From Harmothoe impar (taxonomy: Eukaryota > Annelida > Polychaeta > Phyllodocida > Polynoidae), in NCBI GenBank assembly GCA_947462335.1, contig OX381710.1, forward strand, positions 25,761,772 through 25,825,771: 64,000 bases of DNA, read 5' to 3'. Below, in pieces: positions 30,946 to 41,167 of this stretch. Each line of letters begins with the position of its first letter. Within the stretch, counting starts at the first letter, position 1. The position numbers and the translations under genes are program-made. The notes under the pieces are model-generated. The model made no database searches and was not told the DNA's origin. It worked only from the letters and a program-made list of their open reading frames with translations.

Positions 30946-31800
30946 CACAACGAGTTGGTTCGTTTTTCAGATTACCTACTCGGCGAGAGTTTCTGCCTAT
31001 GTATCTTTTATAAAGCCTTAGATATGGTGTGGTATTTTTCATCTCGCTATAGTTTAGTTGGTATTCAAAGAAACTGCCTCATTTCTATCAGAAATACACA
31101 ATATTGAATTGTTTTTATATTTTAATATATTCAGAAGCACACTTTGTTGCCTATATAGCTCATTATGCGTTGAAATGTTCGCGAGCATCGTAGGAATGTA
31201 CAAATCCCCTATTGTGGCGCCATCTGACGAAAGAGCAAGGAACTATACGTGACCTGAACCCCGCCCTCAGCGCGTTCGTTATTCGCATCTTTGACAGCGA
31301 CTAAGAGACGCTCAAACTGTCTTATTTAGTTTGAACTTATCACAAATTTGTCTTTGATAGGTCATAGATCGACTTCTGACTTTTTAGTTAGAATAAAAAA
31401 CAAGTGACGCCGCCACAGACCCGCGCATTAACGCGCTCCGCCGTCTTCAGAGGGCCGAGTCTATAGTACAGTAGATTCTACTGTGTACTTACACTAACAG
31501 TGCTACATATACATACCTGAGTCATAAGTGGGTTTTTTTTGTTGTTTTTTAGGGGAAAAAAAGTGATCTACTCACCCAAACCGCTATTAGTAGGTAACCT
31601 GTATGACCCATGCCGCAAACATCTGCCTCGTGACTGATAGTGTACCGGTGGTGAAGTGCTGTTGCAAGAACAATTGAGGCTCTTTATATAGCTGAGAGAG
31701 CGAATGGACTAATCTTGTTTTCACCTTGAGCCCCACCCTATTCCAGAGAGGGTATCAAAAATCGCATGTACGCGTATATGGGCTTATAGCTGGTGAATAG
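30946..31800. other. E2 interior, no gene recognised
   Basis: No convincing coding frame; the 64-residue frame at 31058 is not supported by anything else. There are several CGC-rich words (GCGCGTTCGTTATTCGC) and a GT-rich T run near 31533. Confidence 0.4.
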
Positions 31801-31804
31801 ATAG

Positions 31805-32265
31805 ATAAGGCGGGGCACCTGTGTATACTAAGACTCCAGGGGGCGTTTTAACGACAGGTGTGACGCGCCAGCCCGTGGAGGGAGCTTTTTTGTTTTTCAC
31901 TTAGAGAGCGTATACAAAGCCTACAGGGGGTGATTAACGCCAGGTGTGACGCGCCAGCCAGTGGCCGGATCACCTCATCTTCTAAGCTTTTGTTTTCACC
32001 TAGAGAGGGGATCGAGAGTGTATACAAAAAACTACAGGGGTGTTTAACGCGGCCAGCTGCCTACATGCTATAGTCTAAGCCTGTTTTCAGCTAGAGAGGG
32101 ATCTACATCACCTAAGCCCTTTCCACCCTTAAATCGATCTGATAATTACCATAGAAAAGAGTAATGCGCGTTACATGTATATGGGCTTATAGCTGAGTAA
32201 GAGCTTAAGATGCTAGTCAACTGTGTATGCAAAAAAACAAACTACAGGGGGTGTCTAAAGTCGAT
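31805..32265 (+). promoter_or_regulatory. four degenerate upstream modules shared with E1
   Basis: The module GTATACAAAAAACTACAGGGG then GTG-TTAACG-CAGG, often followed by TGACGCGCCAGC, occurs near 31823, 31911, 32019 and 32221. It is interspersed with TTTTCAGCTAGAGAGGGATC. E1 has one copy near 8955 and GTTTTCAGCTGG copies. A nearby segment GCGTGTGGTAGACAGCTTAA resembles GCATGTGGTGAGCGACTTAA of E1. In both elements the modules precede the + strand gene closest to the right TIR. Confidence 0.55.
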
Positions 32266-32589
32266 TGTCATGCGCCAGCGGGCGGACAGAAGTCTGCCAC
32301 TCTAGCTGTGACTACAAGCGCGTGCGTGTGGTAGACAGCTTAAATCAAACACGAGTTAAGCTCCTTATAGCTTCCTACTGTCTGCGGATTCGAGTCTTTT
32401 GTTTTTTCATGTATTTCCTCGGAGGGTCGAACAGGATTAAAGATGTAACGAACCCGCGCCTACACAGGTAGACAGCCGGTCGCCTTCCTAGTGAGAGTTT
32501 TCCTCCTGAGTTAAGAAGCTTATCTCGGAGCCTAGTACATAAGCGAGAGTGAAACATGAGTCCCACACACTTCTTCAACCACCTTCAGC

Positions 32590-33993
32590 ATGGCGTCATC
32601 AGGAATCACTCTACGTTCTACCGAATGTGAGCAATCCCAACACTACTACAGAGCCGCGACAACACCACATGAGGAGACGTCCATGTTTACTGATGAGTCA
32701 ACAAGTAGCAAGGTGGAGGTTAGTTTTTATCAAGATTCGTACGGGTGGCTGGAAAGTGTGAGGGCTACTTCTGCAGCTAATGCTGCTGCTCGTGCAAAAG
32801 TTGGTTTTTATCAAGATTCGTACGGGTGGCTGGAAAGTGTGAGGGCTACTTCTGCAGCTAATGCTGCTGCTCGTGCAAAACGTGAAGCTCGTATCGCTGT
32901 TCGTGCTACACATGCAGCATACGAAGTTGCCCATGCTGCTAACAACGTTGCTGTTACTCTCGCCGCTGCTGCTCGTGCTGCTAATCTTTTTGCTACTGTT
33001 TCCGCTCTTGCTACCGATGCTGCTGCTACTGATGCTGCAACGCCTGCTAAAAGTGCCGCTGTTGCGGCTGCTGCTAGGGCTAATGCTATTAATGCTTGTA
33101 CAGCTGCTAAACAAATAGCCTGTTTTGCTTCTGCTAGTCGCAGTGTCGCTGTTACGGCTATAGCTGATGCCCATGATGCTAAGTTACGGGCTTTTGCTTT
33201 TGCTGAAGCTGCTGTTGATGCTCAAGATGTTGCTGCTGCTGCTGCTACTGCTGCTGATGAGGCTGCTGCTGCCGCTGCTGCTGCTGCTGAAGATGCTGCT
33301 GCTGCTGCGGCTGATGCTCTAGACACCTATGACGCTGCTGCTCTAGACACCTATGACGCTGCTGCTGCTGAAGATACTGCTGCCGCTGCTGCTACTGCTG
33401 CTGCTGCTGCTGAAGATGCTGCTGCCGCTGCTCTAGACACCTATGACGCGGCTGCTGCTGCTTTTGCTGAAGATACTGTTGATGCTGCTGCTGCTACTGC
33501 TGCTGCCGCTGCTGCTACTGCTGCTGCCACTGCTCTAGACACCTATGACGCGGCTGCTGCTGCTTTTGCTGAAGATACTGTTGATGCTGCTGCTGCTACT
33601 GCTGCTGCCGCTGCTGCTACTGCTGCTGCCACTGCTCTAGACACCTATGACGCTCCTGCTACTCCTGCTCTAGACACCTATGATGCTGCTGCTGCTGCTG
33701 CTGCCACTGCTCTAGACACCTATGACGCTCCTGCTACTCCTGCTCTAGACACCTATGATGCTGCTGCTGCTGCTGCTGCTGCCACTGCTCTAGACACCTA
33801 TGACACTCCTGCTACTCCTGCTCTAGACACCTATGATGCTGCTGCTGCTGCTGCTGCTGCTGAAGATGCTGCTGCTGCTGCTGCACTAGTCATCTATGAC
33901 GTGGCTACTGCTCTAGACACTTATGACGCGGCTGCTGCTGCTGCTGCTGCTGAAGATGCTGCTGCTGCTGCTGCTCTAGACACCTATGACTGA
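32590..33993 (+). CDS. alanine-rich repetitive protein of E2, unknown function
   Basis: 467 residues from ATG 32590 (CAGCATGGC). The N-terminal ~45 residues are of normal complexity. Then a 28-residue block GFYQDSYGWLESVRATSA is present twice (84-bp DNA duplication at 32719 and 32803). The next ~130 residues are Ala-rich with Arg, Val and Thr and could form long helices. The last ~250 residues are alanine runs broken by a dozen copies of ALDTYDA and by AEDAAAAA. Established: such tracts expand through GCT triplet slippage, so the length may vary between copies. No catalytic motif, signal peptide or membrane span. The frame has stayed open through many repeat changes, which suggests use or youth. 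It occupies the same place relative to the right TIR as the Death-domain gene of E1. Confidence 0.6.
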   Translation: MASSGITLRSTECEQSQHYYRAATTPHEETSMFTDESTSSKVEVSFYQDSYGWLESVRATSAANAAARAKVGFYQDSYGWLESVRATSAANAAARAKREARIAVRATHAAYEVAHAANNVAVTLAAAARAANLFATVSALATDAAATDAATPAKSAAVAAAARANAINACTAAKQIACFASASRSVAVTAIADAHDAKLRAFAFAEAAVDAQDVAAAAATAADEAAAAAAAAAEDAAAAAADALDTYDAAALDTYDAAAAEDTAAAAATAAAAAEDAAAAALDTYDAAAAAFAEDTVDAAAATAAAAAATAAATALDTYDAAAAAFAEDTVDAAAATAAAAAATAAATALDTYDAPATPALDTYDAAAAAAATALDTYDAPATPALDTYDAAAAAAAATALDTYDTPATPALDTYDAAAAAAAAEDAAAAAALVIYDVATALDTYDAAAAAAAAEDAAAAAALDTYD

Positions 33994-34071
33994 AAACATA
34001 GTAGGCGTTATTTACAAACACTGCTGTTACCTATGCCTAAACTTAGTAGGTCTTATTTACAAACAAGAGAG

Positions 34072-34539
34072 CCACGTGGTGTTGTTTACAAACAAAGAGA
34101 GCCACGTGGTGTTGTTTACAAACAAAGATAGTCACGTGATGTTGTTGTGGTCTATCATGTCAATGAAGGGGTCACGTGATCAAGGGGGCGTGGTCTATTA
34201 TGCAAATGAGGGGGTCGCGTGACCAAATGGCGACCTCTGATTGGCTGGTGATCAAGAGGGCGTGGCTTATTATGCAAATGAAAGGGTCACGTGATCAAGG
34301 GGGTGTGGCCTATTATGCAAATGAGGGGGTCACGTGACCAAATGGAAGCCTCTGATTGGCTGGTGATCAAGGGGGCGTGGCCTATTACGTAATTATGCAA
34401 ATGAGGGGGCGTGGCCTATTACGTAATTATGCAAATGAGGGGGTCACGTGACCAAATGGAGGCCTCTGATTGGCTGCATGTCGATTGAGTAATAAACAGT
34501 AGTTAACTATAGTCCCGTTCCGATACATACTATACTACT
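34072..34539 (-). repeat. right terminal inverted repeat of E2
   Basis: Complement of the left repeat (TATGCAAATGAGGGGGTCACG units, TTACGTAATTATGCAAATGAG pairs, CCAAATGGAGGCCTCTGATTG). On its inner side are three copies of a 28-bp unit with GCCACGTGGTGTTGTTTAC. Ends CTATACTACT at 34539. Confidence 0.9.
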
Positions 34540-34678
34540 CTGGTGGACACAGGCCAATATGGGCACATAAACTAGTTGTAAACTACAAACTAGTTGTACA
34601 CGGTCAGGCGAACCATGATAAATCCCCTGCATATTCATCCCAAGCACAACCTATTTTTACAAAACTCATTTATGAATA

Positions 34679-37600
34679 GACCTGTGTCCACTAGGATTTG
34701 CTAGGTGTTTTCCGTTTTGTTTGAGGTGCCAAAACCGTCTGATAAGGTAACGTGGAAGTAAATGGCGCCATCTACCGAGTCATATGGTATTCTGGTCTGC
34801 ATTGAAGGGAGTTCTGCCTGCTGATTGGGTTATATTTCAGATGAAACAAAAATGGCTAAAAATGTGAAAAAATTTACAGGTGTTCCCAAGTACCCTTTAG
34901 ATAGAATAGTACATGTAGTTTTATGCTATGTAAAGGGTTGGGGAATTTCTGAGGCATGCAAAAACTGATGTGGCCAAAGGTCGATTTTAGGCCCAAAACA
35001 GGGCAAAATGGGACTACCTGTACATAAAAGTGAAGTTCTTGAGATTTTCACGGTCAACTCTTTTATTGAGGCTGAAACATTGTGTGTGAGGGATTGTTTA
35101 ACTAGACTAGAGCTAAGACTATGGCTAACAAATTTTGTTATTGGCTGATTTTGTGTATTATGCTATATAGAAACATAGAGGAATAATAATTGCTTCCTCG
35201 TGACCTATAGCGGGATTGGACATTTTCCCATTATAGCTTGGATTCTCTTTAAATGTCATTTTTCTGTTATAGTGGGTTAGGTTTTGCAGAAATATGGCAA
35301 AAGAAATCATTGAAACCATGTGCAACTGGCGAAAAATGATAAATATCATGGTGTCGGAGCCCTGTCGGAGATAGGCCATTACGCAATTTTTTCCTGTTTC
35401 ATCAAGATACCCGAGATACAAGTATTTCTGGGGATAAATATTTAAAAGGTGGCCCATTTTAGTCGAAAATGTGTGATTTTGTTTATCAATAGGTGGTTTT
35501 CAGTCATTCTCCACAGGGGCATCTCTGTAGGCCTATTAATGGTTCAACTAGAATTTGTGGGTTTTAGATGTCAACCCGAGGAGGTAGCTGCTGCCCGATC
35601 AACAGCTAGTAGTCTATTTATGAGTGCATGCATCTCACTGATATTGGTCAGGCATGTTGTTTATGTATTTAAATGGAAGGACATACCTAGAAAAATAGGC
35701 CTGCAGTTACATAAGTGTGTACATTCACCATGTGGGAATTATCATAATATTACTATTTTTTCTCATATTTTTCTCATATTTTTCATAATTTTGTAACATT
35801 TCTGCAGAATTCTGGACAACATTCTACATAATCAGCACCCATTCCTCCGTCAGGCAGATGTAGTTCACATACATGTTGAGTTTGGGGGCTGTAGAGAAAT
35901 TATTTGCTTGAAATAAGGGTCTTTTTTAGATTGATGCCCTAGCTTGGAAATAGCATGGAAACGGGTAGGAATTTCTGACCGAGTGGTATTCAGTGACACC
36001 CCCGTAGGATAAAATTGAGAAAGGCTATGGCTATCTAGCTTTAGGAATTACATGGTAAGACTCCAAGGTTTCAAAAAAACATCGTTTTGGCTTGATGGGA
36101 AGGATATACCTACACTACAGGTCACGTGGAAGTAAATGGCGCCATCTACCGAGTCATATGGTATTCTGGTTTGCATTGAAGGGAGTTCTGCCTGCTGATT
36201 GGGTTATATTTCAGATGAAACAAAAATGGCTAAAAATGTGAAAAAATTTACAGGTGTTCCCAAGTACCCTTTAGATAGAATAGTACATGTAGTTTTATGC
36301 TATGTAAAGGGTTGGGGAATTTCTGAGGCATGCAAAAACTGATGTGGCCAAAGGTCGATTTTAGGCCCAAAACAGGGCAAAATGGGACTACCTGTACATA
36401 AAAGTGAAGTTCTTGAGATTTTCACGGTCAACTCTTTTATTGAGGCTGAAACATTGTGTGTGAGGGATTGTTTAACTAGACTAGAGCTAAGACTATGGCT
36501 AACAAATTTTGTTATTGGCTGATTTTGTGTATTATGCTATATAGAAACATAGAGGAATAATAATTGCTTCCTCGTGACCTATAGCGGGATTGGACATTTT
36601 CCCATTATAGCTTGGATTCTCTTTAAATGTCATTTTTCTGTTATAGTGGGTTAGGTTTTGCAGAAATATGGCAAAAGAAATCATTGAAACCATGTGCAAC
36701 TGGCGAAAAATGATAAATATCATGGTGTCGGAGCCCTGTCGGAGATAGGCCATTACGCAATTTTTTCCTGTTTCATCAAGATACCCGAGATACAAGTATT
36801 TCTGGGGATAAATATTTAAAAGGTGGCCCATTTTAGTCGAAAATGTGTGATTTTGTTTATCAATAGGTGGTTTTCAGTCATTCTCCACAGGGGCATCTCT
36901 GTAGGCCTATTAATGGTTCAACTAGAATTTGTGGGTTTTAGATGTCAACCCGAGGAGGTAGCTGCTGCCCGATCAACAGCTAGTAGTCTATTTATGAGTG
37001 CATGCATCTCACTGATATTGGTCAGGCATGTTGTTTATGTATTTAAATGGAAGGACATACCTAGAAAAATAGGCCTGCAGTTACATAAGTGTGTACATTC
37101 ACCATGTGGGAATTATCATAATATTACTATTTTTTCTCATATTTTTCTCATATTTTTCATAATTTTGTAACATTTCTGCAGAATTCTGGACAACATTCTA
37201 CATAATCAGCACCCATTCCTCCGTCAGGCAGATGTAGTTCACATACATGTTGAGTTTGGGGGCTGTAGAGAAATTATTTGCTTGAAATAAGGGTCTTTTT
37301 TAGATTGATGCCCTAGCTTGGAAATAGCATGGAAACGGGTAGGAATTTCTGACCGAGTGGTATTCAGTGACACCCCCGTAGGATAAAATTGAGAAAGGCT
37401 ATGGCTATCTAGCTTTAGGAATTACATGGTAAGACTCCAAGGTTTCAAAAAAACATCGTTTTGGCTTGATGGGAAGGATATACCTACACTACAGGTCACG
37501 TGGAAGTAAATGGCGCCATCTACCGAGTCATATGGTATTCTGGTTTGCATTGAAGGGAGTTCTGCCTGCTGATTGGGTTATATTTCAGATGAAACAAAAA

Positions 37601-37976
37601 TGGCTAAAAATGTGAAAAAATTTACAGGTGTTCCCAAGTACCCTTTAGATAGAATAGTACATGTAGTTTTATGCTATGTAAAGGGTTGGGGAATTTCTGA
37701 GGCATGCAAAAACTGATGTGGCCAAAGGTCGATTTTAGGCCCAAAACAGGGCAAAATGGGACTACCTGTACATAAAAGTGAAGTTCTTGAGATTTTCACG
37801 GTCAACTCTTTTATTGAGGCTGAAACATTGTGTGTGAGGGATTGTTTAACTAGACTAGAGCTAAGACTATGGCTAACAAATTTTGTTATTGGCTGATTTT
37901 GTGTATTATGCTATATAGAAACATAGAGGAATAATAATTGCTTCCTCGTGACCATAACTCTCAGTGGACATAGGTC
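34679..37976. mobile_element. 3.3-kb TIR element with a 1,374-bp unit in near-identical tandem
   Basis: Ends GACCTGTGTCCACTA and its complement (CAGTGGACATAGGTC), flanked by TA on both sides (34677-34678, 37977-37978), as for Tc1/mariner-type insertions. Inside, the unit starting near CGTGGAAGTAAATGGCGCC occurs at 34751, 36125 and 37499; the third copy is cut at 37953. Copies differ at only a few bases. Frames of 99 and 115 residues recur in each copy but show no recognisable domain. The ends match the MITE family at 57954 and 58956. Confidence 0.75.
34751..37953. repeat. 1,374-bp direct repeat, 2.3 copies
   Basis: Offsets between identical words are exactly 1,374 bp both times. Copy 1 has GGTCTGCATTG where the other two have GGTTTGCATTG. 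Such near-identity points to a very recent duplication or gene conversion, or to a collapsed or expanded assembly. Confidence 0.9.
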
Positions 37977-38484
37977 TAATGATGTTTGCCATAGACACGA
38001 GATGGCGCTACTGAGCTGTATTCAGGCCTCTGCCATTCACCATCTGTATCATATTGGGCTGTCATTATTGTTCATAACCGCCGTCAATGGTTATTTGTAC
38101 TGTCTATGTTGACTAGATTTGTACTGTGATTATTAGCTGGTACTAAGACTATTATACAGTCATCAATTATATACGACCCTTGACACGGTGCACATAAAAT
38201 ATTGGCAGTACCCACTGATAATCATAGTACATATCCAGTCTACATAAATACATGTAGTTGGGTTTCGGCCAGGGCAAATATACATGACCAATAGTTCATT
38301 ATATGTATAAGGTTGGCGGGACTGAGAGAGGACAAGACAGACAGACGAGAGAGGGGTGTAAGACAGTAGCCCTTACCAATGTGACAACAAACCTACGGTT
38401 ATTACTCAATATACCAGTATCAACTGAGGAAGGAAAAATCACTCAGTAGTATACAAATGGTGCCCCGTGCCAGGTACTAATTAA

Positions 38485-38721
38485 TGGGCCGTCCATAAAA
38501 TTACGTCACACAAATTTGGGCCATCCACCCACCCCCTTGTCACGTTTTTCCAAATCCATCTAAACATTTTAAAGCCCCCAGTAAGATCTATTTAGAGACA
38601 GCACTGCATGGCCGGTTATGGCTAGTGCATGAACTTTTTCAAATACCCCTATCATTGCATGTCACACTCTTACAGAGATCCCCATACCCCCTCGGCATGA
38701 GGTAATTTTATGGACGCCCCA
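38485..38721. mobile_element. 237-bp MITE with TAA target duplication
   Basis: Ends TGGGCCGTCCATAAAATTAC and TAATTTTATGGACGCCCCA are inverted repeats, flanked by TAA at 38482-38484 and 38722-38724, as in PIF/Harbinger elements. No coding content. Confidence 0.7.
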
Positions 38722-41167
38722 TAATAATACAGGAAGTAATAACCCATGCATGTTGACATTTAATCTTAATGCAACATCAACAATGAGCTTCTATACACTC
38801 TGCAATACTACAAATACTGTAGATGAAGGAGACTTTTAAAAAATTGAAAGGAGAGAAAATATTGATATAGTAGAAAATACAAAAATGAAATAACCACTAC
38901 CTTTGTCAATTTTGATGGGATGTCCGATGATGATACATGAGGCATGGGGTTGTGGGAACGGTCACCAGTGACAGGCAATTTGTAGTTTAATTCCCTGTGT
39001 TTCCCCCAATGACATACCTCCCCAAACCACCGCCATCTATCACACACCCCAAGACTGTAACTGTCACATGGTATGGGGAGCAGGGCCAGAGGGGAATGGG
39101 GGACTTGTATAAAGGATGGGGAGGGGTGAACGTGTGATCAGAGCCTGTGGAATGTAATTGATTCGTGGTGCTGCATTATAATGCTAATACTACTGGTCCA
39201 TATCACTTTAGATACAGACATCAATGACGCCAATGAAGACACCTAAAGATGAGTCAGGGTGTATAACTGAGACAAGGCTGACCATTGCACTAAACATTTC
39301 AATTTCCAATTAAAATGAGAGAAGAGGGAAGGGGTGCATTGTGTCCTCCCCCATCTAGGAGATAGACTGCTGAGTCATGGGTTTGTTTACTTCCCGCTCC
39401 TCACGCACACCAGGCACCAACAACCCTGACCTTCACATAACCCGCAGTTGACATTGAGGTGACCTGGAGGACCCTAAAGGGTGATGTGACCTACTTAAAG
39501 CCCCTCAAAGTAGATCATCAGATACTCACACTGCCCTAGTCCATCACTACTATAGAGCTCTACCCAGAACTAAGGTTGGGAATCCCGAGAGGTATCCGTG
39601 GTCATTGTGTTTGAAGCACAAATAGGGTTTGCAGAAAATCAGCCACTTCGATTTTAAATAATAATGGGTGGGAAGACCATTATTGTGTGCCTTCCATAGG
39701 GAGTGAAAAGCATTTCTTACCACGTTTGTATTTCGAGTCTCTCAATTTGATCTGATTTGATCAGGACCACACACCCTACCTCCCCCGGCTCGTCATGCTG
39801 TCCCTGTTCAAATCCTACTCTGCCTGTACTACTCACACCCTTATACATGTAGTTTTATTGCACGTGCTCAGTGTAGCCAGGTATAATGCATTACACTGAT
39901 GTGTGTTTAATAGATACCTCAGATACAGTGTATAGAAAATCAATACCATAGTCTACTAGTACTATATCTACCTGTATAAGACGTATGCTACCCCAACGCC
40001 ATTAACAGGCCTTTGGTCAGACACTCCTCACTAGTACAGTACACTAGTCACCACTGGCACTATGCTTGTCATAGCCAACCTAAGGATTCACCAGATATCA
40101 AAAGGGTTCATTGACAGGAAAGGGGTTGGGGCAGCGGTACAGGGACCACCACACCGATTAGCGTTGTGTTTTCTGGAAGCAGAGTGACAGTCACCTCGGT
40201 TGTAAAGAGACAGGTTAGGGCATAGGTACATGGAGCACTCCACACATGAGCGTTGTGTTCTCTGGGATAGAGTGGCAGTCACCTCGGAGGATGGACAGTT
40301 ATTGACTTAATCCTTTGTACACCAGGGTCAGCCCACGTCAGACAGTAGTCACTGTGTGTGAGGGTTACAGGGTTAACGGCCGCCCACATCAGGCCATTGT
40401 GATGTGCATAGAACCGGACTTCTCACATATAACGTTTGATCTGAGTGCATCAACTAGAATTCGGTCAACCTCCGCCCTTATCACTCATTTATTTTATTAT
40501 TGCCATATTAGAATCAATTCGCCGGACAAAACCTCTCATCTATAATAACCTGGAACTACAAAGTGCATGGGCACTTCTGGTTAATATTGTTCCACTATGT
40601 TCCACAATTCACCAGGGACCTTCTTATTAACCGTGTGTGCACCAACCTAAAGGACATGGTGGTAGTATGTGTATGTGGGGGGATACCGAAAAAGGTTCTG
40701 AAATTATTTTTTCATCGCATGACCTTGCCAATGTACATTATTAAACCAAATCGCGTATGGCCGATGGTCAGGATTAACAAGTCAGTATTCGTAAAAATCA
40801 ACTACGATGTTCACTTTGAACATACTTTCTTTACTGCATACTTCATTTACTTTCATTCCATATAATTTAGCTTAATTTCCGGAGGGCACACTTCAATTCT
40901 ACCATTTGAAAATACACGGTAAAGGCCCTGACTGGGCCCATGGAACCCCCTGTCTGAGTTCTTACCACCAATAAAGAAAATGTTCATTGGTATTTCATTG
41001 TCCCCCATTCCACAAATATGACACTTTAAAATGGTTTGACCACATTTATGTGAAGTTCCAACTATGAAAATATCGGATATGGCAGCTTCAGTGGCACATT
41101 TACAGAAACTCCGACAGTAGGTGTCAGTGTGACGTTGTGAAGACCATCGTTGTGTAGACCATCTGTA
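38722..41167. other. intergenic host DNA, no gene recognised
   Basis: A ~95-bp unit with GCGTTGTGTT(T/C)TCTGG and GTCACCTCGG is repeated twice at 40160-40290. Open frames here (up to 130 residues at 40853-41245, - strand) show no domain or codon signal, and the last overlaps the edge of the foldback element. Confidence 0.45.

Larger units (their letters stand above)
24806..34539. mobile_element. E2: 9.7-kb Polinton-like element without polymerase
   Basis: Seen: the same AGTAGTATAGTATG inverted ends as E1 and a perfect 6-bp target duplication CTGGTG (24800-24805, 34540-34545). It carries a small charged-protein gene (28084), a 397-bp tandem repeat, stacked hairpins and an alanine-rich gene (32590) adjoining the right TIR. 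No pPolB, integrase, ATPase, protease or capsid gene is visible. Inference: a non-autonomous partner that shares terminal signals with E1-like elements and depends on proteins made in trans. Confidence 0.9.

Noticed and set aside
24806..34539. E2 as a simple deletion derivative of E1
   Set aside because: The interiors share only short modules and end features. E2 has its own genes and different inner TIR arrays, so it is not E1 minus a segment.
35158..37170. Pairs of identical 99- and 115-residue frames
   Set aside because: Duplicated because the DNA unit is duplicated; no domain, poor start contexts, overlapping frames on opposite strands.
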